Shown here in pieces: positions 8,126 to 12,809 of a stretch of DNA of 14,244 nt (positions are counted from its first letter, which is position 1; every line of letters begins with the position of its first letter). The stretch is taken from assembly GCA_947631895.1 (NCBI GenBank), contig CANRMU010000014.1, forward strand, positions 1 to 14,244. The letters are read 5' to 3'. This stretch comes from an uncultured Bacilli bacterium (GTDB taxonomy: Bacteria > Bacillota_I > Bacilli_A > RF39 > UBA660). The translations under genes were made by a program, and so were the position numbers. The notes below the pieces were generated by a model. It was not told the origin of the DNA and did not search any database. It saw only the letters and a list, made by a program, of their open reading frames with translations.

Positions 8126-9121
8126 TTATATATCCATATATTTTCGATATTCTTCTAGCATTCCTTTTCTTTTACCACTTAAACTTGGTTTAACCTGAAA
8201 TATTCCTGGATATTGATTTCCTTCTAATACAACTAAACCTTTTTTAGTAACCGCAATATCCCAACCAACATATCTAACACTTGGAACAACTATTGAAAGT
8301 TTATTAATCATACTTTCTAATTTTTCATAATATGGAACTTTAAAACCAACAATTTTTTCATTGGAAAAAGGATGATTTTCATAAATATTGCCTGCTTCAT
8401 CAATAGCTGGTGCATAAACATGTCCAGTATTATCAACAAAAGTATACATTCCTCCACTACTAAAGTTATCAACTTTACCATTATTACCAATTCTTAAAAT
8501 AACATTTAAAATATGTGCAACACCCTTATCATCTAAAAAAGATAATACTCTAAGACCATTTACACTATCAGGATAAAGTTTACTTAAATCTTCATGTTGA
8601 ATAAGATACTCTTCTACTAAATATTGTTTATTTGAAAGTAATTCTTCATAAATATTTTTAATATTTTTAAATTCTTCTATAACTATTACTCCTTTACCCC
8701 CACAATCATCAATCGGTTTAGCAACAACTTTATCTTTACCTTTTAAAAACTTTTTAAATTCATCTAAACTACTCTCTCTTAAATCAATAAAATCTCTTCC
8801 TAAATATTTTTTAAATAAATGATTAAATTTAATTTTATCATCTAATTTATCCCAATCTTTTTTATCATTATATTTTCTAACTATTTCATTATTTAATCTA
8901 CCAGTTAAATAAGTTTTACGTTCCTTACCTTTTAATAGATAAAATTCAAATTCAAAGTAATCCATATAGCCACTACCATAACGAAGAGCACACCAAGCCA
9001 TATCAAAAAGAATAAAGATTGTTGGCTTATGAACTTTTTTAGCTATCTTTTTCGCATGATTATAAAATGATTTATAATCAACTCCCTTAATTTTTTTTAA
9101 CATATACTTTACTTTCTTCAT
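8126..9121 (-). CDS. Sugar-transfer-associated ATP-grasp enzyme
   Basis: A 331-residue ATP-grasp protein that resembles the sugar-transfer-associated ATP-grasp family (Pfam ATPgrasp_ST). These are found in glycan and envelope loci and thought to ligate a small carboxylate to an amine or similar acceptor; the exact substrate is not known. Visible motifs: VVAKP with nucleotide-binding K135, the glycine-rich loop CGGKGV (140-145), the hinge YLVEEYL (167-173), NGLRVLSF (188-195), metal-binding D288 in GWDIAV, and E300 and N302 in VLEGNQYPG. Start ATG 9121 follows TAGGAG, which overlaps the flippase stop codon TAG, so the two are translationally linked. A partner in extracellular glycan or cell-wall precursor assembly with that flippase is the simplest reading. 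Confidence 0.82.
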   Translation of the reverse strand: MKKVKYMLKKIKGVDYKSFYNHAKKIAKKVHKPTIFILFDMAWCALRYGSGYMDYFEFEFYLLKGKERKTYLTGRLNNEIVRKYNDKKDWDKLDDKIKFNHLFKKYLGRDFIDLRESSLDEFKKFLKGKDKVVAKPIDDCGGKGVIVIEEFKNIKNIYEELLSNKQYLVEEYLIQHEDLSKLYPDSVNGLRVLSFLDDKGVAHILNVILRIGNNGKVDNFSSGGMYTFVDNTGHVYAPAIDEAGNIYENHPFSNEKIVGFKVPYYEKLESMINKLSIVVPSVRYVGWDIAVTKKGLVVLEGNQYPGIFQVKPSLSGKRKGMLEEYRKYMDI

Positions 9122-9129
9122 AAATACTC

Positions 9130-10755
9130 CTAATTATTTTTTAATAAATTTTTAACATCACTTAATTTATTTACTTTAGGTATAGCCTTTAATTTAAGCA
9201 TTAAATAAAAATATACAATCGCGCCTACTAAACCATAAACAGCACAGATGATAATACTCATTATTCTACTACTAGCATCAATTGGGAAGATAAATTTTAA
9301 TCCAAATAAGAAGACTACCATCACAACACAAGAAATAAGGGTTTTTCCTAAAACTTTAACAGTATCTTGATAAGTTATATGATATTTACGATGTAATTGC
9401 CATAATAGGAAACTAATTGTTGTGGCTTGTGAAATAATACTTGCAATTGATGAACCATAATAGGCTTCAAAACCAAGAGTTTTACATAAATGCATCATTG
9501 GTACATTTAATATTAATTTAACTAACAAGCCTAAAAATAGTGAACCAAAGGATAATTTAGTATTATTCATTATTTGGGAAGTATCAACCAAAATTGATTG
9601 GAATGATAAAGTAATGGCAAGAAAAATATTAACGGAAAATAAACTAACACCAATTTGATCATAACCATAAAAAGCATTCCAAACAGGATAAGACAAAAAT
9701 GATAAACCAATAGTCATAGGAATTGTTAAAACAACTAATATTTGCATTGCTTCATTAACTTTTTTACTTACATCTTTAAAATCTTTTTTTACAAAACTTG
9801 GCATAATATGAGGAATTAAACTAGCTGTTATCCCAATACTTATTGAGATAATAATCATATTTAATTTAGATGCCCAAGTGGAAATTACCCCCATTACATT
9901 TTCCGCATCAACAGCCGAATAGCCTAAATTAGTTAATGTTTTAACAATCGTAAATAAATCAACAATACTATAAGAAGATTTAATAATATCAATTAAAACA
10001 AAAGGAATAGCATAAAATAAAATCTTTTTAAATAAAGCTTTAGTCGTAACTTTCTTTTCTTCAGCACTTTCTCTTTTCGTAATTTTAAAAACATCTTTAT
10101 TCTTTTTAATTTTATATTTTAAATAAATATAGGATATTAAAGCTCCAATCGTAGCCCCTAAAACCGCAATACTAACCGAAATATCTAAGCCTAAATTAAA
10201 AACTTTTAAAGCAAGAAAACTTCCTAATATAATAATTATTACTCTTACTAACTGTTCAATAACGGCAGATATTTCTGAAGGCATAATAAATTTATGACCT
10301 TGTAAATAACCACGATTAACACTTAACATTGGCACGATTAAAAGAGCTGTTGAAATTGTTCTAATAACTAAAGTAATACTTTCTAGACTATTACCTCCTA
10401 AAGAATCACCCTTAATTAAATAAGCTATTTGAGGTGCAAAAACAAATAATGCTATAAAACAAATAATACCTAAAATACTAAGAATTTTAGAGCCCATCTT
10501 ATAAGCTCGTTCTTTTAAATGTTGATAATTTAAAGTATTATATTCACTAATAATTTTACTAATAGCTGTTGGAATACCAACTGTTGATAAACTTAAAAAT
10601 ATCGAATATATCTCATAAGCATAACTATATAAAGCTCCACCTTGATTACCAATAATATCATAAAATGGTATAACATATATTAAACCTAGAATTTTACATA
10701 TTATGACACTAGCCGTTGCAATAAAAGCACCTTGTAAAAAACCACTTTTTTTCAT
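9130..10755 (-). CDS. MurJ/SpoVB-type lipid-linked precursor flippase (MOP superfamily)
   Basis: A 541-residue polytopic membrane protein with about 14 hydrophobic spans. The N-terminal KSGFLQGAFIATASVIICKILGLIYVIPFYDIIG (2-35 region) and GALYSYAYEIYSIFLSLSTVGIPTAISKIISEYN are hallmarks of the SpoVB/YtgP branch of polysaccharide transporters. B. subtilis YtgP (MurJ) flips lipid II and SpoVB acts in spore cortex formation; both are close to this length. I cannot tell which role applies. The frame can be extended one codon to a TTG at 10758, but ATG 10755 is preferred because GGTGAT ends 3 bases before it and the TTG would be too near. It is followed directly by the ATP-grasp gene. A sigma-A promoter lies immediately upstream. 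Confidence 0.88.
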   Translation of the reverse strand: MKKSGFLQGAFIATASVIICKILGLIYVIPFYDIIGNQGGALYSYAYEIYSIFLSLSTVGIPTAISKIISEYNTLNYQHLKERAYKMGSKILSILGIICFIALFVFAPQIAYLIKGDSLGGNSLESITLVIRTISTALLIVPMLSVNRGYLQGHKFIMPSEISAVIEQLVRVIIIILGSFLALKVFNLGLDISVSIAVLGATIGALISYIYLKYKIKKNKDVFKITKRESAEEKKVTTKALFKKILFYAIPFVLIDIIKSSYSIVDLFTIVKTLTNLGYSAVDAENVMGVISTWASKLNMIIISISIGITASLIPHIMPSFVKKDFKDVSKKVNEAMQILVVLTIPMTIGLSFLSYPVWNAFYGYDQIGVSLFSVNIFLAITLSFQSILVDTSQIMNNTKLSFGSLFLGLLVKLILNVPMMHLCKTLGFEAYYGSSIASIISQATTISFLLWQLHRKYHITYQDTVKVLGKTLISCVVMVVFLFGLKFIFPIDASSRIMSIIICAVYGLVGAIVYFYLMLKLKAIPKVNKLSDVKNLLKNN

Positions 10756-10770
10756 CAAATCACCATATCC

Positions 10771-10799
10771 ATTATATAAAAAGTTGTCATAATATGCAA
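10771..10799 (-). promoter_or_regulatory. Promoter of the flippase/ATP-grasp unit
   Basis: Minus strand: TTGCAT (10799-10794), a 17-base spacer and a perfect TATAAT (10776-10771). The predicted start is near 10764, so the leader would be only about 9 bases and would begin at the GGTGAT Shine-Dalgarno. It diverges from the first peptide promoter of the array at 10836. Confidence 0.5.
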
Positions 10800-10835
10800 T
10801 TTATTTAAAACTATTCCATAAAATTAATGATTATT

Positions 10836-10864
10836 TTGACAGGCTATTAATAGTTTGTTATAAT
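10836..10864 (+). promoter_or_regulatory. Copy 1 peptide mRNA promoter
   Basis: Perfect sigma-A consensus: TTGACA (10836-10841), a 17-base spacer and TATAAT (10859-10864). The predicted transcription start is A10871, giving a 78-base leader. Confidence 0.85.
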
Positions 10865-10903
10865 GATTTTAGATACATTGTGAAATAATAATCAGATGTT
10901 TTT

Positions 10904-10939
10904 CCCCTTTTATTTTTTAAATTTAAAAAATGAAAGGTG
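10904..10939 (+). promoter_or_regulatory. Copy 1 leader hairpin sequestering the Shine-Dalgarno
   Basis: The centre is a perfect 20-base palindrome, ATTTTTTAAATTTAAAAAAT (10912-10931). The stem continues outward with CCCCTTTT (10904-10911) against GAAAGGTGG (10932-10940). This buries the AAAGGTGG ribosome-binding site in the stem, so the full-length mRNA is predicted to be poorly translated until remodelled. Confidence 0.7.
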
Positions 10940-10948
10940 GTGATTAAT

Positions 10949-11053
10949 ATGAGCAAGAAAGAATTATCATATTATATAATTATTTTATTATTATATATAC
11001 TAATTTTAGTATTTATCGTATTAATCTTTATTTTAATTTTTAAAATAAAGTAA
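10949..11053 (+). CDS. Copy 1 small hydrophobic peptide, 34 residues (putative type I toxin)
   Basis: ATG 10949 to TAA 11053 encodes 34 residues starting MSKKELSYY. Residues 9-31 consist almost only of Ile, Leu, Val, Phe and Tyr, and the peptide ends KIK: a single membrane span with a charged N-terminus. Its Shine-Dalgarno AAAGGTGGTGA (10933-10943) is close to the full anti-16S match, much stronger than most host genes here, with 5 bases before ATG. Type I toxins are typically 20-60-residue single-span peptides that depolarise or perturb the membrane; that function is inferred from architecture. It does not match the Fst, TxpA, Ldr or Ibs sequences I know. Copy 2 differs at 8 of 34 residues, all but a few conservative. 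A small regulatory membrane peptide is the alternative. Confidence 0.72.
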   Translation: MSKKELSYYIIILLLYILILVFIVLIFILIFKIK

Positions 11054-11056
11054 ATT

Positions 11057-11096
11057 AAAACATCTGATTTCAACATTTGTTGATTTCAGATGTTTT
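11057..11096. terminator. Copy 1 symmetrical hairpin, shared by both strands
   Basis: AAAACATCTGA (11057-11067) pairs with TCAGATGTTTT (11086-11096), and inside it TCAAC pairs with GTTGA around ATTT. On the minus strand it is followed by TTTTAATTTAC, making it the likely terminator of the antisense RNA. On the plus strand the T-run is short, so some readthrough to the next hairpin is expected. Confidence 0.7.
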
Positions 11097-11108
11097 ACCC
11101 TCAATATG

Positions 11109-11151
11109 GGAATACATCTGATAAAGCACATTTCATGATGTATCCTTTTTT
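11109..11151 (+). terminator. Copy 1 mRNA terminator
   Basis: GGAATACATC (11109-11118) pairs with GATGTATCC (11137-11145) with one bulge, followed by TTTTTT (11146-11151) and TATTTTAT. A classic intrinsic terminator, giving an mRNA of about 280 bases. Confidence 0.7.
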
Positions 11152-11180
11152 ATTTTATGAAGTTTCCTTCATCTGTATAC

Positions 11181-11209
11181 ATCATAGCAAATTATTTAGT
11201 AAAATTCAA
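11181..11209 (-). promoter_or_regulatory. Copy 1 antisense RNA promoter
   Basis: Minus strand: TTGAAT (11209-11204), a 17-base spacer and TATGAT (11186-11181) with an extended TGC just before it. It stands 11 bases from the divergent copy 2 peptide promoter. Confidence 0.75.
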
Positions 11210-11220
11210 GAAATTTGTGT

Positions 11221-11249
11221 TTTACATGCAATAAATAGTTTGCTATAAT
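11221..11249 (+). promoter_or_regulatory. Copy 2 peptide mRNA promoter
   Basis: TTTACA (11221-11226), a 17-base spacer and TATAAT (11244-11249) with an extended TGC before the -10. Predicted start A11256. The -35 is one base off the consensus seen in copies 1 and 3. Confidence 0.8.
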
Positions 11250-11287
11250 AATATCAGATACATTGTGAAATAATAATCAGATGTTTT

Positions 11288-11320
11288 CCCCTTTTATTTT
11301 TATTATAAAAATGGAAGGTG
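11288..11320 (+). promoter_or_regulatory. Copy 2 leader hairpin sequestering the Shine-Dalgarno
   Basis: CCCCTTTTATTTTTA (11288-11302) pairs with TAAAAATGGAAGGTG (11306-11320) around loop TTA. Base changes relative to copy 1 keep pairing through G-T wobbles (TT with GG). AAGGTGG is again inside the stem. Confidence 0.7.
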
Positions 11321-11329
11321 GTGATTACT

Positions 11330-11434
11330 ATGAACAAAAAAGAATTTTCATATTATATAATTATTTTATTATTATATGTGTTAATTTTATTATTTTTCAT
11401 ATTAACCTTTATTTTGATTTTTAAAATAATATAA
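11330..11434 (+). CDS. Copy 2 small hydrophobic peptide, 34 residues (putative type I toxin)
   Basis: ATG 11330 to TAA 11434 encodes 34 residues starting MNKKEFSYY, with a continuous hydrophobic stretch to residue 31 and the ending KII. GAAGGTGGTGATT precedes the start. Length, N-terminal charge pattern (KKE) and the SYYIIILLLY core are identical to copy 1. The substitutions swap one hydrophobic residue for another, apart from S2N, I26T and K34I. About 13 base changes separate the two ORFs, three of them synonymous, with no frameshift or stop. This suggests selection for a hydrophobic span rather than an exact sequence. Likely a membrane-acting toxin; same caveats as copy 1. Confidence 0.72.
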   Translation: MNKKEFSYYIIILLLYVLILLFFILTFILIFKII

Positions 11435-11437
11435 AAT

Positions 11438-11475
11438 AAACATCTGATTTCAACTTTTGTTGATTTCAGATGTTT
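11438..11475. terminator. Copy 2 symmetrical hairpin, shared by both strands
   Basis: AAACATCTGA (11438-11447) pairs with TCAGATGTTT (11466-11475), with inner TCAAC/GTTGA around TTTT. The loop differs from copy 1 but the stems are unchanged. The minus strand continues TTTATTTTAT. Confidence 0.7.
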
Positions 11476-11488
11476 TACCATTAATTTG

Positions 11489-11530
11489 GGAATACATCTG
11501 ATAACCACATTTCATGATGTATCCTTTTTT
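11489..11530 (+). terminator. Copy 2 mRNA terminator
   Basis: GGAATACATC (11489-11498) pairs with GATGTATCC (11516-11524), followed by TTTTTT (11525-11530). Same form as copy 1. Confidence 0.7.
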
Positions 11531-11559
11531 ATTGTATGAAGTTTCCCTCATCTGTATAC

Positions 11560-11588
11560 ATCATAACAAATTTTTTATTAAAATTCAA
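11560..11588 (-). promoter_or_regulatory. Copy 2 antisense RNA promoter
   Basis: Minus strand: TTGAAT (11588-11583), a 17-base spacer and TATGAT (11565-11560). Only 5 bases separate its -35 from the -35 of the divergent copy 3 peptide promoter. Confidence 0.75.
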
Positions 11589-11593
11589 GACGT

Positions 11594-11622
11594 TTGACAC
11601 GTTATTAACAGTTTGTTATAAT
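11594..11622 (+). promoter_or_regulatory. Copy 3 peptide mRNA promoter
   Basis: Perfect consensus: TTGACA (11594-11599), a 17-base spacer and TATAAT (11617-11622). Predicted start G11629. Confidence 0.83.
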
Positions 11623-11657
11623 GATATTGGATACATTGAGAATTAATCAGATGTTTT

Positions 11658-11689
11658 CCCTTTATTTTTTAAAATTAAAAAATGAAGGG
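11658..11689 (+). promoter_or_regulatory. Copy 3 leader hairpin sequestering the Shine-Dalgarno
   Basis: CCCTTTATTTTTTAA (11658-11672) pairs with TTAAAAAATGAAGGG (11675-11689). Here CCC faces GGG, where copies 1 and 2 have CC facing GG next to a C-T mismatch, so the Shine-Dalgarno and its blocker changed together. Confidence 0.7.
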
Positions 11690-11700
11690 TGGTGATTACT

Positions 11701-11778
11701 ATGACGAAAAGAGAATTTTTTTTTCATATTGAAATAATCTTAGTAATTTTAGTAATAATACTACTAATTTTAAATTAA
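11701..11778 (+). CDS. Copy 3 divergent small hydrophobic peptide, 25 residues
   Basis: ATG 11701 to TAA 11778 encodes 25 residues starting MTKREFFFHIEIILV and ending LLILN. GAAGGGTGGTGATT precedes the start. It keeps the charged N-terminus (KRE for KKE) and an aliphatic span, but is 9 residues shorter. It carries His9 and Glu11 at the membrane entry and lacks the C-terminal lysines. The leader, promoters and 3' hairpins are as intact as in the other copies, so it looks like a functional variant, not a decayed one. A shortened or weakened toxin is the alternative. Confidence 0.62.
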   Translation: MTKREFFFHIEIILVILVIILLILN

Positions 11779-11785
11779 AAAATTA

Positions 11786-11825
11786 AAGCATCTGATTTCA
11801 ACATAAGTTGAATTATCGGATGCTT
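11786..11825. terminator. Copy 3 symmetrical hairpin, with paired substitutions
   Basis: AAGCATCTGA (11786-11795) pairs with TCGGATGCTT (11816-11825), with inner TTCAAC/GTTGAA around ATAA. Against copies 1 and 2, A-to-G on one arm is matched by T-to-C on the other (AAC/GTT becomes AGC/GCT), a compensatory change that supports RNA function. The minus strand continues TTTAATTTTTT. Confidence 0.7.
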
Positions 11826-11847
11826 ATTCCAAAACTAAAACGGGAAT

Positions 11848-11881
11848 TACATCTGAAAAACTTCAAGATGTATCCTTTTTT
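11848..11881 (+). terminator. Copy 3 mRNA terminator
   Basis: TACATC (11848-11853) pairs with GATGTA (11867-11872). Inside, TGAA pairs with TTCA. TCC and then TTTTTT (11876-11881) follow. Confidence 0.65.
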
Positions 11882-11910
11882 ATTGTATGAAGTTTCCTTC
11901 ATCTGTATAC

Positions 11911-11939
11911 ATCATAACAAACTTATTAGTAAAATTCAA
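11911..11939 (-). promoter_or_regulatory. Copy 3 antisense RNA promoter
   Basis: Minus strand: TTGAAT (11939-11934), a 17-base spacer and TATGAT (11916-11911). The -35 lies 4 bases after the ylmC stop codon. Confidence 0.75.
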
Positions 11940-11943
11940 GAAT

Positions 11944-12180
11944 TTAAAACTCATTAACACTAAATTCAACTAAAATAACATCTTCGCCAATTTTCTTAAT
12001 TTGTTTAAAAGTAATTAAAACATCATCACGGATATGAAATAATTTAAAAAAACGTTTAGGTTCAATAACAAAATGATTAATCGTGCCACCTTCATCTATT
12101 TCAGCATCTACTATTCTACCTAAACGCTTACCATCTAAAATATTAACAATATCTTTTCTTTGTAAATCAGATAAATTCAA
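11944..12180 (-). CDS. YlmC/YmxH-family PRC-barrel protein
   Basis: A small PRC-barrel protein of the YlmC/YmxH family, which is found in spore-forming Bacillota and annotated as sporulation-related; the molecular role is not established. The core DIVNILDGKRLGRIVDAEIDE is the family's N-terminal signature, followed by GTINHFVIEPK and DDVLITFKQIKKIGEDVILVE. An ORF call can begin at GTG 12189 (81 residues), but that GTG lies inside the only Shine-Dalgarno, AGGTGG (12191-12186). TTG 12180, 5 bases after it, gives 78 residues and MNLSDLQRKDIVN, which aligns better with B. subtilis YlmC as I recall it. The interrupted greA-like gene ends 33 bases upstream, so they probably share a transcript. Confidence 0.85.
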   Translation of the reverse strand: MNLSDLQRKDIVNILDGKRLGRIVDAEIDEGGTINHFVIEPKRFFKLFHIRDDVLITFKQIKKIGEDVILVEFSVNEF

Positions 12181-12213
12181 TTTTACCACCTATAAAAATA
12201 TATGAAGAAAAGA

Positions 12214-12729
12214 TTAAATTATTTTTTCTTTTATCTCTACTTTTATAGTTTTATCATTTACACTATAATTAGTTATAGAAGGTATTTTTTGATGATATAT
12301 AGCTTTTCCAATTGGTGAATTTAAGGTAATTTCTTCAAAATCATTAGTATAAAAAGTTCCAACTAATTTAAAAATACATTCTTCACTACTTCCATCTTCA
12401 TAATCTAATTTTAATAATACTTTATCATTTAATTTTACAACATTATTATTTTTTGAATCTTCTTTTATAATTTCTAAATTATTTAATATTTTACGATAAT
12501 CATCTATCTTTTTTAATATCTTTTTCTCATCTCTTGCCGATTCTTCAAAATCAAAATTATCATGCCATCCATCACCAACTGCAGAATTAGAAGATTCACT
12601 TTTATCTTTACCACTACGATTTAATAAATCTCTTAAATTATCAATTTCTTTTAAAAATAAATTATATCTTCTTGACTTACATAATAAATTTCACACTTCT
12701 TGAGTTACATAATAAATTTCTTTATTCAT
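12214..12729 (-). pseudogene. GreA/GreB-family transcript cleavage factor gene interrupted by in-frame TGA
   Basis: ATG 12729 behind GAGGT opens a frame reading MNKEIYYVTQEV, then TGA at 12693-12691 (codon 13), and continues in the same frame to TAA 12214. The continuation is a recognisable GreA-like protein: coiled-coil EIDNLRDLLNRSGKDKSESS, the signature GDGWHDNFDFEESARDEKK, and the FKBP-like C-terminal domain with ITLNSPIGKAIYHQKI. Full length would be 171 codons, against about 160 in the family. The TGA lies at the joint of a 28-base duplication whose second copy lacks one base, a net gain of 27 bases, so the downstream frame is unharmed. The original reading was probably TQEGYNLFLKE. No other start codon lies early in the frame, so without readthrough no product is made. 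GreA factors rescue backtracked RNA polymerase; a second copy may exist elsewhere. Confidence 0.78.
12664..12720 (-). repeat. 28-bp imperfect tandem duplication within the greA-like gene
   Basis: A 25-base core recurs at 12668-12692 and 12696-12720 with one mismatch, 28 bases apart. On the coding strand it reads GAAATTTATTATGTAA, then C or G, then TCAAGAAG. It creates the TGA and fits slippage during replication. Confidence 0.85.
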
Positions 12730-12737
12730 AATAACCT

Positions 12738-12766
12738 CATTATTTTAAATATATTTTAAAATAATG
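12738..12766. other. Perfect AT-rich 12-bp inverted repeat upstream of the greA-like gene
   Basis: CATTATTTTAAA (12738-12749) and TTTAAAATAATG (12755-12766) are exact reverse complements around TATAT. It lies between the promoter and the Shine-Dalgarno, so it would form the very 5' end of the mRNA. It may stabilise the mRNA or act as an operator; no T-tract supports termination. Confidence 0.5.
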
Positions 12767-12770
12767 ATTA

Positions 12771-12799
12771 ATTATATTAAAGTAAATTAGCAAAAACAA
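12771..12799 (-). promoter_or_regulatory. Promoter of the greA-like/ylmC unit
   Basis: Minus strand: TTGTTT (12799-12794), a 17-base spacer and TATAAT (12776-12771). The predicted start near 12764 falls at the inverted repeat. It lies just after the stop of the surface-protein gene. Confidence 0.6.
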
Positions 12800-12809
12800 G
12801 AGTTAATAA

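Larger units (their letters stand above)
11050..11174 (-). ncRNA. Copy 1 antisense RNA (putative antitoxin)
   Basis: Predicted start about 11174, end about 11050, near 125 bases. It begins with a compact hairpin, ATGAAG-GAAA-CTTCAT (11172-11157), outside the mRNA overlap. It is then fully complementary to the last 100 or so bases of the peptide mRNA, covering both 3' hairpins. Convergent 3'-overlapping antisense RNAs of this size neutralise TxpA, BsrG and Fst mRNAs. Existence is predicted from promoter and terminator only. Confidence 0.6.
11431..11553 (-). ncRNA. Copy 2 antisense RNA (putative antitoxin)
   Basis: Predicted from about 11553 to 11431. Its 5' hairpin is ATGAGG-GAAA-CTTCAT (11551-11536); one base differs from copies 1 and 3 but a G-T pair keeps the stem. 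It covers the 3' end of the copy 2 mRNA by about 100 bases. Similarity to copy 1 is high enough that cross-regulation between copies is plausible. Confidence 0.6.
11779..11904 (-). ncRNA. Copy 3 antisense RNA (putative antitoxin)
   Basis: Predicted from about 11904 to 11779. It begins with hairpin ATGAAG-GAAA-CTTCAT (11902-11887) and covers the copy 3 mRNA 3' hairpins. Its terminator stem and inner loop region differ from those of copies 1 and 2, so it may be partly specific to copy 3. Confidence 0.58.
10836..11939. repeat. Three tandem copies of a two-strand small-peptide/antisense-RNA element (putative type I toxin-antitoxin array)
   Basis: Copy 1 is 10836-11209, copy 2 is 11221-11588 and copy 3 is 11594-11939. 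Each runs: plus promoter, leader hairpin over the Shine-Dalgarno, hydrophobic mini-ORF, symmetrical hairpin, second hairpin with T6, a short hairpin, then a convergent minus promoter. Copies 1 and 2 are nearly identical; copy 3 has diverged in the ORF but keeps all RNA features. The array fills the gap between ylmC and the flippase. No transposase, terminal inverted repeat or target duplication is visible. Confidence 0.8.

Noticed and set aside
11108..11135. Mini-ORF in the antisense RNA (about 11 codons starting MKCALSD in copy 1)
   Set aside because: It has no proper ribosome-binding spacing. In copy 2 the sequence reads differently, and in copy 3 the ATG is lost, so the RNA is better explained as noncoding.
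10949..11778. Membership of the Fst/Ldr toxin family
   Set aside because: The gene layout is similar, but the peptides lack the Fst-type Pro and Gly positions and polar C-terminal tail that I know, so only an architectural analogy is claimed.
10836..11939. CRISPR array or insertion-sequence cluster
   Set aside because: Units are about 350-385 bases with conserved interiors, not short repeats with unique spacers. No transposase, terminal inverted repeats or target duplications.
12691..12693. Genome-wide reassignment of TGA to Trp
   Set aside because: The WG-repeat gene ends on TGA directly before the rpsO promoter, and tryptophan codons in the other ORFs are TGG; a single TGA at a duplication joint is better explained by mutation.
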